DNA from: CAWJJM01 sp963843275
GTDB taxonomy: Bacteria > Acidobacteriota > Thermoanaerobaculia > Multivoradales > JBCCEF01
Length of the DNA stretch: 64,000 nucleotides
Direction of reading: 5' to 3'
NCBI GenBank assembly: GCA_963843275.1
Contig: CAWJJM010000011.1
Location: 62,001 to 126,000, forward strand
The translations under genes were made by a program, and so were the position numbers. Numbering within the stretch: position 1 is the first letter of the stretch; each line of letters begins with the position of its first letter. Under the pieces are notes generated by a model. The model was not told the origin of the DNA. It worked only from the letters and a program-made list of their open reading frames with translations, and searched no databases. Shown piece after piece: positions 9,134 to 17,989 of the stretch.

Positions 9134-9519
9134 GGGGCGTGGCGCGCAGCGCAGCGGCGGCGGCGGCCCTGGCGGCGCTGCTCGCCGCCTGCGGCCCCGC
9201 CCGCCCGCCGATCCGCAGCCTCTACCCGGGGCCGCAGCGCGCCGCCCGGGAGGTGGCGCTGATCGAGTACGCGGGCGGGCCGGCGCTGGTCGTCGCGGTC
9301 GACGGCCGGCGGCTCGACCCGCCGGCGGGAGGGGCGGCCGGCTTCCGGCTCACGGTGGAGCCCGGGCCGCACACGCTGACGGTGGTGCGGGAAGGTGGCG
9401 CGCCGGCCGGGAGCACCCCGCCGCCGGAGGGGGGCGAACGCCTCGACTTCGTGGCCCACCCCGGCAGCCGCTACCAGCTCACCGCCTGGCCGCCGCACCT
9501 CGACGAGACGCGCTTCTGA
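9130..9519 (+). CDS. Small predicted lipoprotein
   Basis: A 129-residue protein starting with a short basic segment and an alanine/leucine-rich core ending in the lipobox LLAAC, so a lipid-anchored envelope protein. The mature part is predicted to be mostly beta strands (ALVVAVDGRRLDPP, FRLTVEPGPHTLTVV), reminiscent of a PEGA-like or carboxypeptidase-regulatory-like beta sandwich. I do not recognise the family. It is the last gene of the operon, joined to msrA by a GTGA overlap, and ends 10 bases from the convergent sspB. Confidence 0.7.
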   Translation: MRGVARSAAAAAALAALLAACGPARPPIRSLYPGPQRAAREVALIEYAGGPALVVAVDGRRLDPPAGGAAGFRLTVEPGPHTLTVVREGGAPAGSTPPPEGGERLDFVAHPGSRYQLTAWPPHLDETRF

Positions 9520-9529
9520 ACGGCGGCCC

Positions 9530-10057
9530 TCAGCCCACGTCGCCGCCGTCGCCGCCGTCGCCCCCGGCCTCCGTGGGGTCGGCCGGCGGGCGCGCCTTGC
9601 GGAAGCGGTCGATCGACACCACCTCGCCGCCGGGCCGCTCCGGCCCCTCCGCCGGCTCGGGCGCGGCGCCCTCCGGGAGCGGCTCGTCGGCCGAGGGCGC
9701 CGCCGGCGTCTCGCCGCCGAAGCGCAGGGCGAGCTGGGCCGCCGGGTCGGCGAAGCCGGTGAGCGCCGTGAACGGCACCCGCAGGCGGTGGCGCGGGCCG
9801 CCGAACGCCAGGGTGACCGCGAAGGCGTCGTCGTCCACCGTCAGGTCCCAGTACTGGTGCTGCAGGATGACCGTCATCTCCTCCGGGTAGCGCTGGCGCA
9901 GCCCGGGCGGGACCTCCACCCCCTCGGCGTCCGTCCGGAAGGTCAGGAAGAAGTGGTGCTCGCCGGGGAAACCGGTCTCGGCGACCTCGGCGAGGGCGCG
10001 GCGCGCCACGCCCAGCAGGGCCTCGGCGATCATGCGCGGGAAATCGAGATCCGCCAT
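9530..10057 (-). CDS. sspB: SspB-like ClpXP protease adaptor
   Basis: A 175-residue protein of the SspB family, which tethers ssrA-tagged or other substrates to ClpXP. The core resembles the alphaproteobacterial form: YPEEMTVILQHQYWDLTV, DAFAVTLAFGG and VPFTALTGFADP. After an acidic linker comes VVSIDRFRKARP, similar to the conserved C-terminal ClpX-docking tail. I chose the ATG at 10057; the longer frame upstream reads through the intergenic region without similarity. A TATCGT -10-like box 8 bases before the ATG and the lack of a Shine-Dalgarno hint at a leaderless mRNA. Confidence 0.85.
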   Translation of the reverse strand: MADLDFPRMIAEALLGVARRALAEVAETGFPGEHHFFLTFRTDAEGVEVPPGLRQRYPEEMTVILQHQYWDLTVDDDAFAVTLAFGGPRHRLRVPFTALTGFADPAAQLALRFGGETPAAPSADEPLPEGAAPEPAEGPERPGGEVVSIDRFRKARPPADPTEAGGDGGDGGDVG

Positions 10058-10065
10058 CGGCCCCG

Positions 10066-10071
10066 ACGATA
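10066..10071 (-). promoter_or_regulatory. -10-like element close to the sspB ATG
   Basis: Minus-strand TATCGT lies 8 bases upstream of the sspB ATG, the distance expected if transcription begins at or next to the start codon. No clear -35 hexamer is seen. Confidence 0.35.
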
Positions 10072-10298
10072 GCAGGCGGCGCGGCGCCGGCGCGGGGTCC
10101 GCCGCGGCGGAATTCTGGCGCCGTGAGGCTGTTTTCACGTCCGGTGCAAGAAGGAGCGGAACGTTCAGGATCTCCCGCCGGGCGCGGCTCGTCGTGCGCC
10201 GGCTGAGGGCCTCCTGACTCGAGAGCCGAGAAGAACCCACAGACTCGACCTGCATCGACAAGTTCGCGTACGGGAGGTGCATCCTGAAGCCACAGCGA

Positions 10299-12542
10299 GT
10301 GAAGTACGCCCTTGCCTCGACCACGCTGTTCCTCGTTTTCCTCGCCCTCGGCATCGCCGTGGAGTGGGGCGGCCAGATCCTCGACGGAGCCTCGGCGCAC
10401 GTCGCCGAGGCGTCCCCCGCGCCGGCGCTGCCCCCCGGGGAGCTGCCGGCGCAGCGCTACGCAGCCGTCGCGGCCGCGTTCCGCGCCCATGACCTCGACG
10501 CCGCCGGCGAGCTGCTGAGGACCCTCTCCGCCGACGACGTCGCCAGTGCCGGCGACCGCCAGCTGTTGCTCGGCCTGGCCGCCTGGTCGTTCGGCGAGGC
10601 GGGCCCGGCGCGGCGCGACCTCGAAGCCTGCGACGACACCGCGGGGCCGCTGGGCGACTGGCGGCTGCTGGCGCTGGCCGAGCTCGCGGCCGACGCCGGC
10701 GACGACGCGGCCGCCCTCGACCGCTGGGTCGAGCTGGTCGACGACTTCCCCGGCTCCCCCCTGCGGCCCCAGGCCATCGTGGCCGCGGCGCGCCTCTACC
10801 GCGAGCGCGGTGACAGCGCCCGCGCCCTCGAGCTGGTCGACCTGGCGCGGCAGGAGGACATCGCCGGCGCGGCGCGTGTCGACCTCGAAGAGCTCGCCTG
10901 GCACCTGGGGGGACAGCTCGACGACGAGGACGCCCGGCGCGACGCCGCCCGGCGGCTCCTCGTGTACTCGCCGTGGAAGGCGAGCTCCCTGGGCGTGCCC
11001 AAGCTCTTCCGCGGCGGCGACGGCCAGATCCACTGGCCCGAGGTGCTCACCCCGGCGGAGCTGACCGAACGGGCGGCCTCGTTCCTCGAGCTCGACCAGC
11101 CCGCGGCGGCGCTGTCCACCCTCGCCGACGTGGCCCCCGGCCTGCGCGACGTCCACTGGGCCCTGGTCGCGGCCGACGCGCACGTGGCGTTGCACCAGGG
11201 CGCCGAGGCGCTGGCGCTGCTCGAACGGGCCCCAGCGAGCGCCGCCGCCGACCGCGCCGCCGTCGAGTGGCGGCGCGCGCTGGCCACCGCCGACCTCGCG
11301 ACCGCGCGCGGCGGCGGCAAGGGCCTGCCGACGGCCGAGCGCCGCCGCATGCGGGCGCGCTCGATCGGCCACCTCGAGAAGGTGGTCGAGCTCGACGGCG
11401 ACCGCGACCTCACCCTCTCCGCCCTGCGACGCCTCTACGTCGCCCTCGACGGCGACTTCGACCGCCAGGTGGCCGTGCTGCGCCAGCTCCGCCAGCTCGA
11501 CACCGTCGACCGCACCGGCGTGCGGCCGCTGTGGGAGAAGGGCTGGAACGAGTACGGCGCCGGCAACTACACGGCGGCGGTGGCCTACTGGACGGTGCTC
11601 TCCGAGGTCTACCCGGGCGACCGCGACACGCCGCGGGGGGAGTACTGGAAGGCCCGCGCCCTCGAGAACCTGGGGCAGGAGCGGCGCGCCCGGCGCCTCT
11701 ACGAGGGCCTGGTCGCCGCCACGGACACCAACGACCTCTACCGCACCCAGGCGATGGCCCGCCTCGGCGTCCCCTCGCCCCAGGAGCAGCCCGCCACCCT
11801 GGTCCGCCAGCCGCGCGGTTGGCAGATCGACGGCCGGCTGCGGCGCGCCAAGCTGCTCGCCGACCTGGGCCTCGACGAGCTGGCCCGGCGCGAGGCGACG
11901 ACGGTGCGCGAGGTGCACCCGGAGACCTCGGCGCGCGACGCCAAGGCGCTCGAGGGGCTGATGCTGGCGCGGGACGGCCAGCGGCGGCGCGGCGTCGTCC
12001 TGCTGCGCCAGGCCTTCCCCGCCCTCGGGGGGCCGGCCCAGGCCAACGTTCCCGACGAGATCCTGCGCGCCTACTACCCCTTCGACTACGAGGCCACCAT
12101 CCGCGAGGAGGCCCGCGCCGCCGGCGTCCCCGCCTCGCTGGTCGCCGGCATCATCCGCCAGGAGAGCGCCTTCGACCCACGCGCCACCAGCCCGGTCGGC
12201 GCGCGCGGCCTGATGCAGGTCATGCCCGCCACGGCGCGCGAGATGGCCCAGAAGCTGGGCGAGCCCTACTCGCCGGCCCGTCTCTACGACCCCGACTACT
12301 CCATCCGCCTGGGCAGCAACTACATCGCGCGGGTGCTCGACATGTTCGACGGCAACGTCGAGCTGGCGCTGGCCGGCTACAACGGCGGCCCCAACCGCAT
12401 CCAGCGGCTGTGGAACGACCGCCCCGACGGGGCCGAGCTGGACGACTTCCTCGAGAACCTCACCATCGACGAGTCGCGCAACTACGTCAAGCGGATCCTG
12501 GTGCTGGCGGACAGCTACCGCCAGCTCTACCCCTCCTCCTGA
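10299..12542 (+). CDS. Slt70-like soluble lytic murein transglycosylase, paralogue 1
   Basis: Periplasmic enzyme that cleaves peptidoglycan glycan strands to anhydromuropeptides. 747 residues: an N-terminal hydrophobic anchor or signal (about 2-22), a long TPR-like helical superhelix to about residue 580, then the SLT catalytic domain with IIRQESAF (catalytic Glu), GLMQVMPATA and ELALAGYNGGPNR. The marked start is GTG at 10299, but GGGAGG at 10272-10277 is 21 bases away; an in-frame CTG at 10284, 6 bases from that site, would add MKPQR and give a proper basic n-region. A paralogue lies at 13492-15816. Confidence 0.9.
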   Translation: MKYALASTTLFLVFLALGIAVEWGGQILDGASAHVAEASPAPALPPGELPAQRYAAVAAAFRAHDLDAAGELLRTLSADDVASAGDRQLLLGLAAWSFGEAGPARRDLEACDDTAGPLGDWRLLALAELAADAGDDAAALDRWVELVDDFPGSPLRPQAIVAAARLYRERGDSARALELVDLARQEDIAGAARVDLEELAWHLGGQLDDEDARRDAARRLLVYSPWKASSLGVPKLFRGGDGQIHWPEVLTPAELTERAASFLELDQPAAALSTLADVAPGLRDVHWALVAADAHVALHQGAEALALLERAPASAAADRAAVEWRRALATADLATARGGGKGLPTAERRRMRARSIGHLEKVVELDGDRDLTLSALRRLYVALDGDFDRQVAVLRQLRQLDTVDRTGVRPLWEKGWNEYGAGNYTAAVAYWTVLSEVYPGDRDTPRGEYWKARALENLGQERRARRLYEGLVAATDTNDLYRTQAMARLGVPSPQEQPATLVRQPRGWQIDGRLRRAKLLADLGLDELARREATTVREVHPETSARDAKALEGLMLARDGQRRRGVVLLRQAFPALGGPAQANVPDEILRAYYPFDYEATIREEARAAGVPASLVAGIIRQESAFDPRATSPVGARGLMQVMPATAREMAQKLGEPYSPARLYDPDYSIRLGSNYIARVLDMFDGNVELALAGYNGGPNRIQRLWNDRPDGAELDDFLENLTIDESRNYVKRILVLADSYRQLYPSS

Positions 12543-12645
12543 AGTTGGCGCACCGCGCGGCTTTCGCTGCGCCCGCGCCGGCCGGACCGCCCCTCTCCCG
12601 CGGGGGGCGGCACGGGTCTTGCGCGGCAAAGGGTGGAGGTGCGCG

Positions 12646-13464
12646 ATGGAGTTCGTCTCGGTTCAGGGTGAGCGGGTGCCGGCGCTGGGGCTGGGGACAT
12701 GGCAGCTCCAGGGGGAGGCGTGCGTGGAGGCGGTCCGGGACGCGCTCGGCATCGGCTACCGGCACGTCGACACGGCGCAGGCCTACGGCAACGAGAGCGC
12801 GGTGGGCCGCGGGCTGCGGGAGGCGGGGGTGCCGCGCCAGGAGATCTTCCTCACCACCAAGGTCTGGCTGGAGAACCTGGAGCGCGACGACGCGCGGGAG
12901 AGCACCCGCCGCAGCCTCGAGCGGCTGGGCACCGACCGCGTCGACCTGCTCTTGATCCACTGGCCGAGCGACGACCTCGGCCTCGACGAGCCGCTCGCCG
13001 CCCTCGAGGAGATGCGCGACGAAGGAATGGCGCGTCACATCGGGGTGAGCAACTTCCCCGCTTCGCTGCTCGCCCGGGCGCTCGAGCGTGCCGACCTCTT
13101 CGCCGTCCAGGTCGAGTACCACCCGTTCCTCTCCCAGGACGAGCTGCTCGCGCTGGCCCGCCGGCACGATCTGCTGCTCACCGCCTACAGCCCGATCGCC
13201 CGCGGCGCCGTCCTCGACGATCCGACCCTGGCCGAGATCGGGCGCCGGCACGGCAAGGACGCGGCGCAGGTGACCCTTCGTTGGCTCGTCCAGCAGGAGC
13301 GCGTCGCCGCCATCCCCAAGGCCTCCGACGGACGCCACCGGCGCAACAACTTCGACATCTTCGACTTCTCCCTGTCGGCCGAGGAGATGGAAGAGATCTC
13401 CGGGCTCGCCCGCGGCGAGCGCCTGATCGACCCGTCCTTCGCCCCCGACTGGGAGCGCGGGTAG
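12646..13464 (+). CDS. Aldo/keto reductase (2,5-diketogluconate reductase-like)
   Basis: A 272-residue NADPH-dependent carbonyl reductase. The catalytic tetrad is complete: Asp42 and Tyr47 in HVDTAQAYGNE, Lys72 in TTKVW, His105 in LLIHWPSD. Later the NADP-binding part shows VSNFP and IPKASDGRHRRNNF. Size and motifs fit the AKR family that reduces 2,5-diketo-D-gluconate and small aldehydes; the true substrate is open. The ATG at 12646 has GGAGG 7 bases upstream. It lies between two lytic transglycosylase genes, with no evident functional link. Confidence 0.92.
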   Translation: MEFVSVQGERVPALGLGTWQLQGEACVEAVRDALGIGYRHVDTAQAYGNESAVGRGLREAGVPRQEIFLTTKVWLENLERDDARESTRRSLERLGTDRVDLLLIHWPSDDLGLDEPLAALEEMRDEGMARHIGVSNFPASLLARALERADLFAVQVEYHPFLSQDELLALARRHDLLLTAYSPIARGAVLDDPTLAEIGRRHGKDAAQVTLRWLVQQERVAAIPKASDGRHRRNNFDIFDFSLSAEEMEEISGLARGERLIDPSFAPDWERG

Positions 13465-13491
13465 CGGCGCGGCGGCGCCGGCGCCGGGACC

Positions 13492-15816
13492 TCAGGCGCC
13501 CCCGGTGCTCGCCACCACGTCCAGGTCGCGGTCGTTCCAGTAGAGCTGGCGGTAGCTGTCGGCGAGCAGCAGGATGCGCTTGACGTAGTCCTGGCTCTCG
13601 CTGACCTTGAGCGTCTCCAGGAAGTAGTCCAGCTCGGGATTCGGCCCCGCCTCCTTCCACAGCCGGCGGATGCGGTTGGGGCCGCCGTTGTAGCCGGCCA
13701 GCGCCAGCTCGACGTTGCCGTCGAAGCGGTCCAGGGTCTGCCGGAAGTAGGTCGTCCCGAGCAGCACCGAGAAGTCGGGGTCGAACAGGCGCGAGGGCTT
13801 GTACACCTGCCCCAGCCTCCCGGCGACCTCCTTGGCCGTGGCCGGCATGAGCTGCATCAGGCCGCGCGCCCCCACCCAGCTCTCGGCGCGGGCGTCGAAG
13901 GCGCTCTCCTGGCGGATGATGCCGGCCACCAGGTGGGGCGGCAGGCGGGTGACGGCCGCCTCCTTCTCGATCACGTCACGGTAGAGGAACGGGTAGTAGG
14001 CGCCGAGCACCGGCCCGGGCACCTCGGCCTGGTACGGGCCGGAGAGCTCCGGGTAGGCGCCGCGCAGCAGGCGCACCCCCTCGCGCTGGTCGCCCTCGCG
14101 CACCCGGAGCACGCCGTCCAGCGCCATCAGGTCGCGCTGATCCAGGTCGCCGTCGTCGGCGGCCAGCTTGAGCTCGGTGCGGGCCAGCGAGGTGAGGCCG
14201 AGGTCGGTCAACCGCAGCGGGCGGTCGAGCCGGGGGTCGATCTCCCACGGGTTGTCGACGCTGCGCGCCGTGGCCTCCGGCGGCTCCGCCTCGCCGCCGA
14301 GGCGCGCCGCGGCGCGGCCGTAGTAGAAGTCGGCCGCGTCGGACTCGGCGACGATCTCGCGGTAGCCCTCCACGGCCCGGCGGTGCTCCCCCAGCTCGTC
14401 GAAGGCGCGCGCCTTCCAGTAGCGGGCGCGGCGGGTCTCGCGGTCCCTGGGATAGAGGTCCTCGAGCTGCGTCCAGTAGCCGACGGCACCGCTGAAGTTG
14501 CCCTGCCGGTACTCCTTCCACCCCTGCTCCCACAGCCGACCGGCGCCGGTGCGGTCGGTGGGGTCGAGGCGCCGCAACAGCCGCAGCTTCTCGACCGCCT
14601 GGTCGAACAGGCCCTGCTCGGCGAGGTAGCCGTAGAGCTGGCGCAACGCCTCGATGCTCAGCTCGCGGTCGCCGCCGGCCGAGACGACGGCCGCCAGGTG
14701 GCGCTGCGACTCCTCGAACAGCGCCTCCCGGCGGGCCACCGGCAGGTTCTTGCGCCCCCGCCGCACCGCCGCCATCTCGGCGGTGGCCCGCGCCCGCTGC
14801 CACTCGAGGGCGGCGCGCTCGGCCGGCCGGGCCGGCCGCACGTCGGCGAGCACCTGCAGCGCCTCGGCGCCGCGGTGCTCAAGCGTCAGCGCCTCGGCCA
14901 TGAGCAGGTGCCACGGGAGGTCGCGCTGCCGCTCGGGCATCGTCTCCAGCGTCACCCGCGCCGCGCGCCCGTCCTCCAGCTCGACCCACGAGCGCGCCCG
15001 CTCCTCCACCTCCTCCGCGGTCAGGACCCCCTCCCAGGAGAGGATCCGCCCCTGGGCGTCGCGGAAGATGTCGCCCACCCGCAGCTCCCGGGCCACCGGC
15101 GGCGAGTGGATGAGCAACCGCTTGGCGGCCTCACGCATCACCCGGCGGTCGCCGGTGGCACGGCCGATCGCCCAGGCGAGGCGGTCGCTCTCCGCCGCCA
15201 CCCGGTGGGTGAGCCGGTGGGAGCGGGCGTCCGCGAGGTAGCGCAGCGCGCCGTCGGCGTCGTGCCGCGTCCAGGCGACCTGCGCCGCTTCGAGGTAGGC
15301 CCGCCCGCGCAGCGGGGACTCGGGGTGGGTGGAGAGCAGCTCGTCGAGGCTGCGCTCGGCGACGTCGGGCCGCCCGGTGGCCTGCGCCGCGTCCGCCAGG
15401 GCGTAGAGGCGCCAGTCCTCGAGCGCGCCGCCGACCGCGCCGCTGTCCGCGAGCGCCTCGACGGCAGCGTCCGGATAGCCGCTCTGGTAGGCGTAGAGAC
15501 CGATCAGGGTGCGCGCCTGGGCGCTCTCGTCGGGCCGCTCGCGGGCCAGCTCGCGCAGCACCCGGCGGGCCGTGTCGAGATCGCCCTCCTCGAAGGCCTC
15601 TGCCGCGCGCCGGTAGGCGGCGGCGGTGGGGTCGGCCCGGCCGTCGCCGTCGAGATCGGCCACCTGCGGCAGCGGTTGCTCGAGCGGCGGCGGCTCCTCG
15701 TCGCGCAGGAGGAAGACCACCCACACCGGCGCCACGGTGAGCAGGAGCAGGACCGCCGCCAGCCAGAGGGCGTGGCGGCGCTCGAGACGTCGGAGCCTGC
15801 GGAGCGAGAGTCGCAT
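13492..15816 (-). CDS. Slt70-like lytic murein transglycosylase, paralogue 2
   Basis: A 774-residue relative of the gene at 10299-12542, with the same plan: single N-terminal membrane segment (about residues 17-36), TPR-like repeats, then an SLT domain (IIRQESAFDARAESWVGARG, catalytic Glu in QESAF; LMQLMPATA; LALAGYNGGPNRIRRLW). Both end in a nearly identical SxxYVKRILxLADSYRQLY helix, so they arose by duplication. The long N-terminal anchor suggests a membrane-tethered enzyme. The ATG at 15816 has AAAGGA just upstream; the frame extends far beyond it only as antisense of the next gene. Confidence 0.9.
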   Translation of the reverse strand: MRLSLRRLRRLERRHALWLAAVLLLLTVAPVWVVFLLRDEEPPPLEQPLPQVADLDGDGRADPTAAAYRRAAEAFEEGDLDTARRVLRELARERPDESAQARTLIGLYAYQSGYPDAAVEALADSGAVGGALEDWRLYALADAAQATGRPDVAERSLDELLSTHPESPLRGRAYLEAAQVAWTRHDADGALRYLADARSHRLTHRVAAESDRLAWAIGRATGDRRVMREAAKRLLIHSPPVARELRVGDIFRDAQGRILSWEGVLTAEEVEERARSWVELEDGRAARVTLETMPERQRDLPWHLLMAEALTLEHRGAEALQVLADVRPARPAERAALEWQRARATAEMAAVRRGRKNLPVARREALFEESQRHLAAVVSAGGDRELSIEALRQLYGYLAEQGLFDQAVEKLRLLRRLDPTDRTGAGRLWEQGWKEYRQGNFSGAVGYWTQLEDLYPRDRETRRARYWKARAFDELGEHRRAVEGYREIVAESDAADFYYGRAAARLGGEAEPPEATARSVDNPWEIDPRLDRPLRLTDLGLTSLARTELKLAADDGDLDQRDLMALDGVLRVREGDQREGVRLLRGAYPELSGPYQAEVPGPVLGAYYPFLYRDVIEKEAAVTRLPPHLVAGIIRQESAFDARAESWVGARGLMQLMPATAKEVAGRLGQVYKPSRLFDPDFSVLLGTTYFRQTLDRFDGNVELALAGYNGGPNRIRRLWKEAGPNPELDYFLETLKVSESQDYVKRILLLADSYRQLYWNDRDLDVVASTGGA

Positions 15817-16017
15817 CGGTCCTTTCGGCGAGTTCGACCCCGTTCCCGGCGGCGGTCCCTGCCGCGGCCGGCCGGGACCCCTGGAGGGCTGCAAGACGGC
15901 TTCCAGGCCGCGCCGGCCGCGGGCGGGTTGGCGGCGGCGGCGGGCTTCGGATACCCTTCCCATCCGACCGACCGCGCCCCCACGGGCGATCCGACATCCG
16001 ACCGAGGCCGCCGACCG

Positions 16018-17031
16018 ATGGACATCTACGAGGACATCCTGCAGACGCTGGGCGACACCCCGATGGTCAAGCTGCGCCGCTACCATCCCGAGGGCGCCCT
16101 GCTCGCCGCCAAGGTGGAGAGCTTCAACCCGGGGGCCAGCGTCAAGGACCGCATCGGCGTCGCCATGATCGAGGACGCCGAGCGCCGCGGGCTGCTGCGG
16201 CCCGGTGGCACCATCGTCGAGCCGACCTCCGGCAACACCGGGCTCGGGCTGGCGATCGCCGCCATCCTCAAGGGCTACCACCTGGTGTGCACGGCGGCGG
16301 ACAAGATCCCCCCGGAGAAGGTGGCGCTGCTCGAGGCCCACGGCGTCGAGGTCGTGGTGTGCCCGACGCACGTCGCGGCCGACGACCCCCGCTCCTACTA
16401 CAAGGTCGCCGAGCGGATCCGCGACGAGCGCGGCGCCTTCCTGCCCTACCAGTACTACAACCAGGCCAACCCGCAGGCGCACTACGACGCCACCGGGCCC
16501 GAGATCTGGCGCCAGACCGACGGCCGCGTCACGCACTGGGTGGCGGGCATCGGAACCGGCGGCACGATCAGCGGCGTCGCCAAGTTCCTCAAGGAGAGGA
16601 ACCCGGAGATCCGGGTCATCGGCGTCGATACGGTGGGCTCGGTCTACGCGTACTACCACGAGCACGGCGAGCTGCCGCCGGCCGACCAGATCCACCAGTA
16701 CCTGATCGACGGCATCGGCGAGGACTTCCTCCCCGCCAGCGCCTGGATGCAGTACGTCGACGACGTCGTCACCGTCGACGACGCCACCGGCTACCGGGCG
16801 GTCTTCGAGCTCGCCCGTTGCGAGGGGATCTTCACCGGCTCCTCGGGCGGCGCCGCCGCGGTCGGCGCACGCCGCGTCGCCCGCACCCTCCCCGACGACG
16901 CGCTGGTCGTCACCCTGCTCCCCGACTCCGGCGAGCGCTACCTCTCCAAGCTCAACGCGCAGTGGCTGCGCACCCAGGGCCTGCTGGGCGAGGACGAGGA
17001 GATCCCCGACTGGGTGGCCGGAGCCGGCTGA
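16018..17031 (+). CDS. Cystathionine beta-synthase-like PLP enzyme (catalytic domain only)
   Basis: A 337-residue fold-type II PLP enzyme of the cysteine synthase / cystathionine beta-synthase family. The Schiff-base lysine is Lys43 in NPGASVKDRIG, the substrate loop is TSGNTGLG, and the PLP-phosphate loop is GTGGTISG. The central block QYYNQANPQAHYDATGPEI resembles eukaryotic cystathionine beta-synthase more than O-acetylserine sulfhydrylase, so condensation of serine with homocysteine is the better guess. The C-terminal regulatory CBS domains are absent. No partner cystathionine gamma-lyase is adjacent. Divergent from the transglycosylase, 201 bases apart. Confidence 0.88.
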   Translation: MDIYEDILQTLGDTPMVKLRRYHPEGALLAAKVESFNPGASVKDRIGVAMIEDAERRGLLRPGGTIVEPTSGNTGLGLAIAAILKGYHLVCTAADKIPPEKVALLEAHGVEVVVCPTHVAADDPRSYYKVAERIRDERGAFLPYQYYNQANPQAHYDATGPEIWRQTDGRVTHWVAGIGTGGTISGVAKFLKERNPEIRVIGVDTVGSVYAYYHEHGELPPADQIHQYLIDGIGEDFLPASAWMQYVDDVVTVDDATGYRAVFELARCEGIFTGSSGGAAAVGARRVARTLPDDALVVTLLPDSGERYLSKLNAQWLRTQGLLGEDEEIPDWVAGAG

Positions 17032-17169
17032 GGCGCGGCCCGCGGACCGGGCGATCACTTCTACACGAAAAACCGTCTGCGGCCGAGCCTAGTGACGGTT
17101 TCGCGGGGAGTCAAAAACCCCCCCCCGGCGCTGATAGGGTCTTCTCCGTCGACCGACCGGAGGACGCCG

Positions 17170-17919
17170 ATGCGCACACGCCACCCGACCCTCACCCGGC
17201 CCCCGGCGGCGTGCCGCCACGCCATGCCGCCCGTGCTGGCCGCCGCCCTCGCCCTGGGAACCATGGCCTGCGGCGCCGCCAAGACGGCGCCCGAGAGCTT
17301 CTTCAACTCGCTCGACTACCAGGCGCGGCAGACGCTGAGCCAATCGCTGTTCCGGGACGACCTGTCGCTGCTGTCGAACGAGGAGATCGACCGCATCCTG
17401 TCGTCGAAGATCGAGCTGCCACGGCAGGCCCGGCTGGCGCTGCTCGAGCTCGGGGCGGACACGCCGGTCCTGGTGGTGCCGCCGGGGGACGAGGCGGGCG
17501 ACGCCCTCGGCGCCGTCCTCGACCGCCTGAACGGCAGCGACCGGCTCTCTTCGGTGACGCTGTTGCCGTCGCTGCTGGTGCCGCGGAGCCTCTCCGTCGC
17601 CAAGCTGCGCGAGGCCGCGGCGCGCTTCCAGGCCGACCTGCTGTTCGTCTACCGCACCCCCTGCCAGCAGTTCCGACGCGGCCGTCTGCTCGCCCCGGAC
17701 CAGGCCCGCGCCACCTGTGTGGCCGAGGGCGTCCTGCTCGACGTCCGCACCGGCATCATCCCCTTCTCGAGCGCCGCCGCGGCGACCTTCGGGACGGTCG
17801 AGAGCCCGGACGACCTCAGCACCTACGAGACCCTGCACCGCTCGCAGTCGGAGGCCACGGCGCGGGCGCTGAGCGAGCTGGCCGACGACCTGCTCGCCTT
17901 CCTCGACGCGGCGCCCTGA
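17170..17919 (+). CDS. Predicted lipoprotein of unknown function
   Basis: A 249-residue protein with a basic N-terminus, a hydrophobic stretch and a possible lipobox (GTMAC, Cys at residue 33), so probably lipid-anchored in the envelope. The mature part alternates helices and strands with a DTPVLVVPP strand and an ADLLFVYRTPCQQF segment, similar in feel to the periplasmic proteins that sense or bind at stress-related sites. I do not recognise the family. GGAGGA about 7 bases before the ATG supports the start; the 26 codons open upstream lack a translation signal. A TAGGGT -10-like box is at 17135. Confidence 0.65.
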   Translation: MRTRHPTLTRPPAACRHAMPPVLAAALALGTMACGAAKTAPESFFNSLDYQARQTLSQSLFRDDLSLLSNEEIDRILSSKIELPRQARLALLELGADTPVLVVPPGDEAGDALGAVLDRLNGSDRLSSVTLLPSLLVPRSLSVAKLREAAARFQADLLFVYRTPCQQFRRGRLLAPDQARATCVAEGVLLDVRTGIIPFSSAAAATFGTVESPDDLSTYETLHRSQSEATARALSELADDLLAFLDAAP

Positions 17920-17957
17920 GGCGGCGGGCGGGGCACGGTCCGCGCGGGGCCCTCGGC

Positions 17958-17963
17958 TAGACT
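17958..17963 (+). promoter_or_regulatory. -10-like TAGACT ahead of the UbiD gene
   Basis: TAGACT in GGCTAGACTCGC, 26 bases before the GTG start of the decarboxylase gene, matching the element at 3669 in both core and flanks. No good -35 is visible. Confidence 0.4.
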
Positions 17964-17989
17964 CGCGCCACCTCCGCTGGAGCTCTCCC

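Noticed and set aside
9471..12629. 1052-codon minus-strand open frame opposite the first transglycosylase gene
   Set aside because: It is the antisense shadow of a high-GC gene: His, Gln, Arg, Gly and Val dominate, no domain motif appears, and the plus strand encodes a full Slt70-like protein.
13933..16017. Plus-strand extension that would make the cystathionine beta-synthase-like protein 1032 residues
   Set aside because: The extra part is antisense to a full lytic transglycosylase and has no PLP-enzyme or other motif; the ATG at 16018 begins the family fold.
17070..17101. AAACCGTC ... GACGGTTT inverted repeat after the cystathionine beta-synthase-like gene, considered as a terminator
   Set aside because: The loop is 16 bases and no T tract follows on either strand; a weak structure or regulator site cannot be told apart.
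17118..17126. Nine-C run before the lipoprotein gene, as a phase-variable tract
   Set aside because: It lies outside the coding sequence, more than 40 bases before the start and upstream of the likely -10; a single tract gives no evidence of phase variation.
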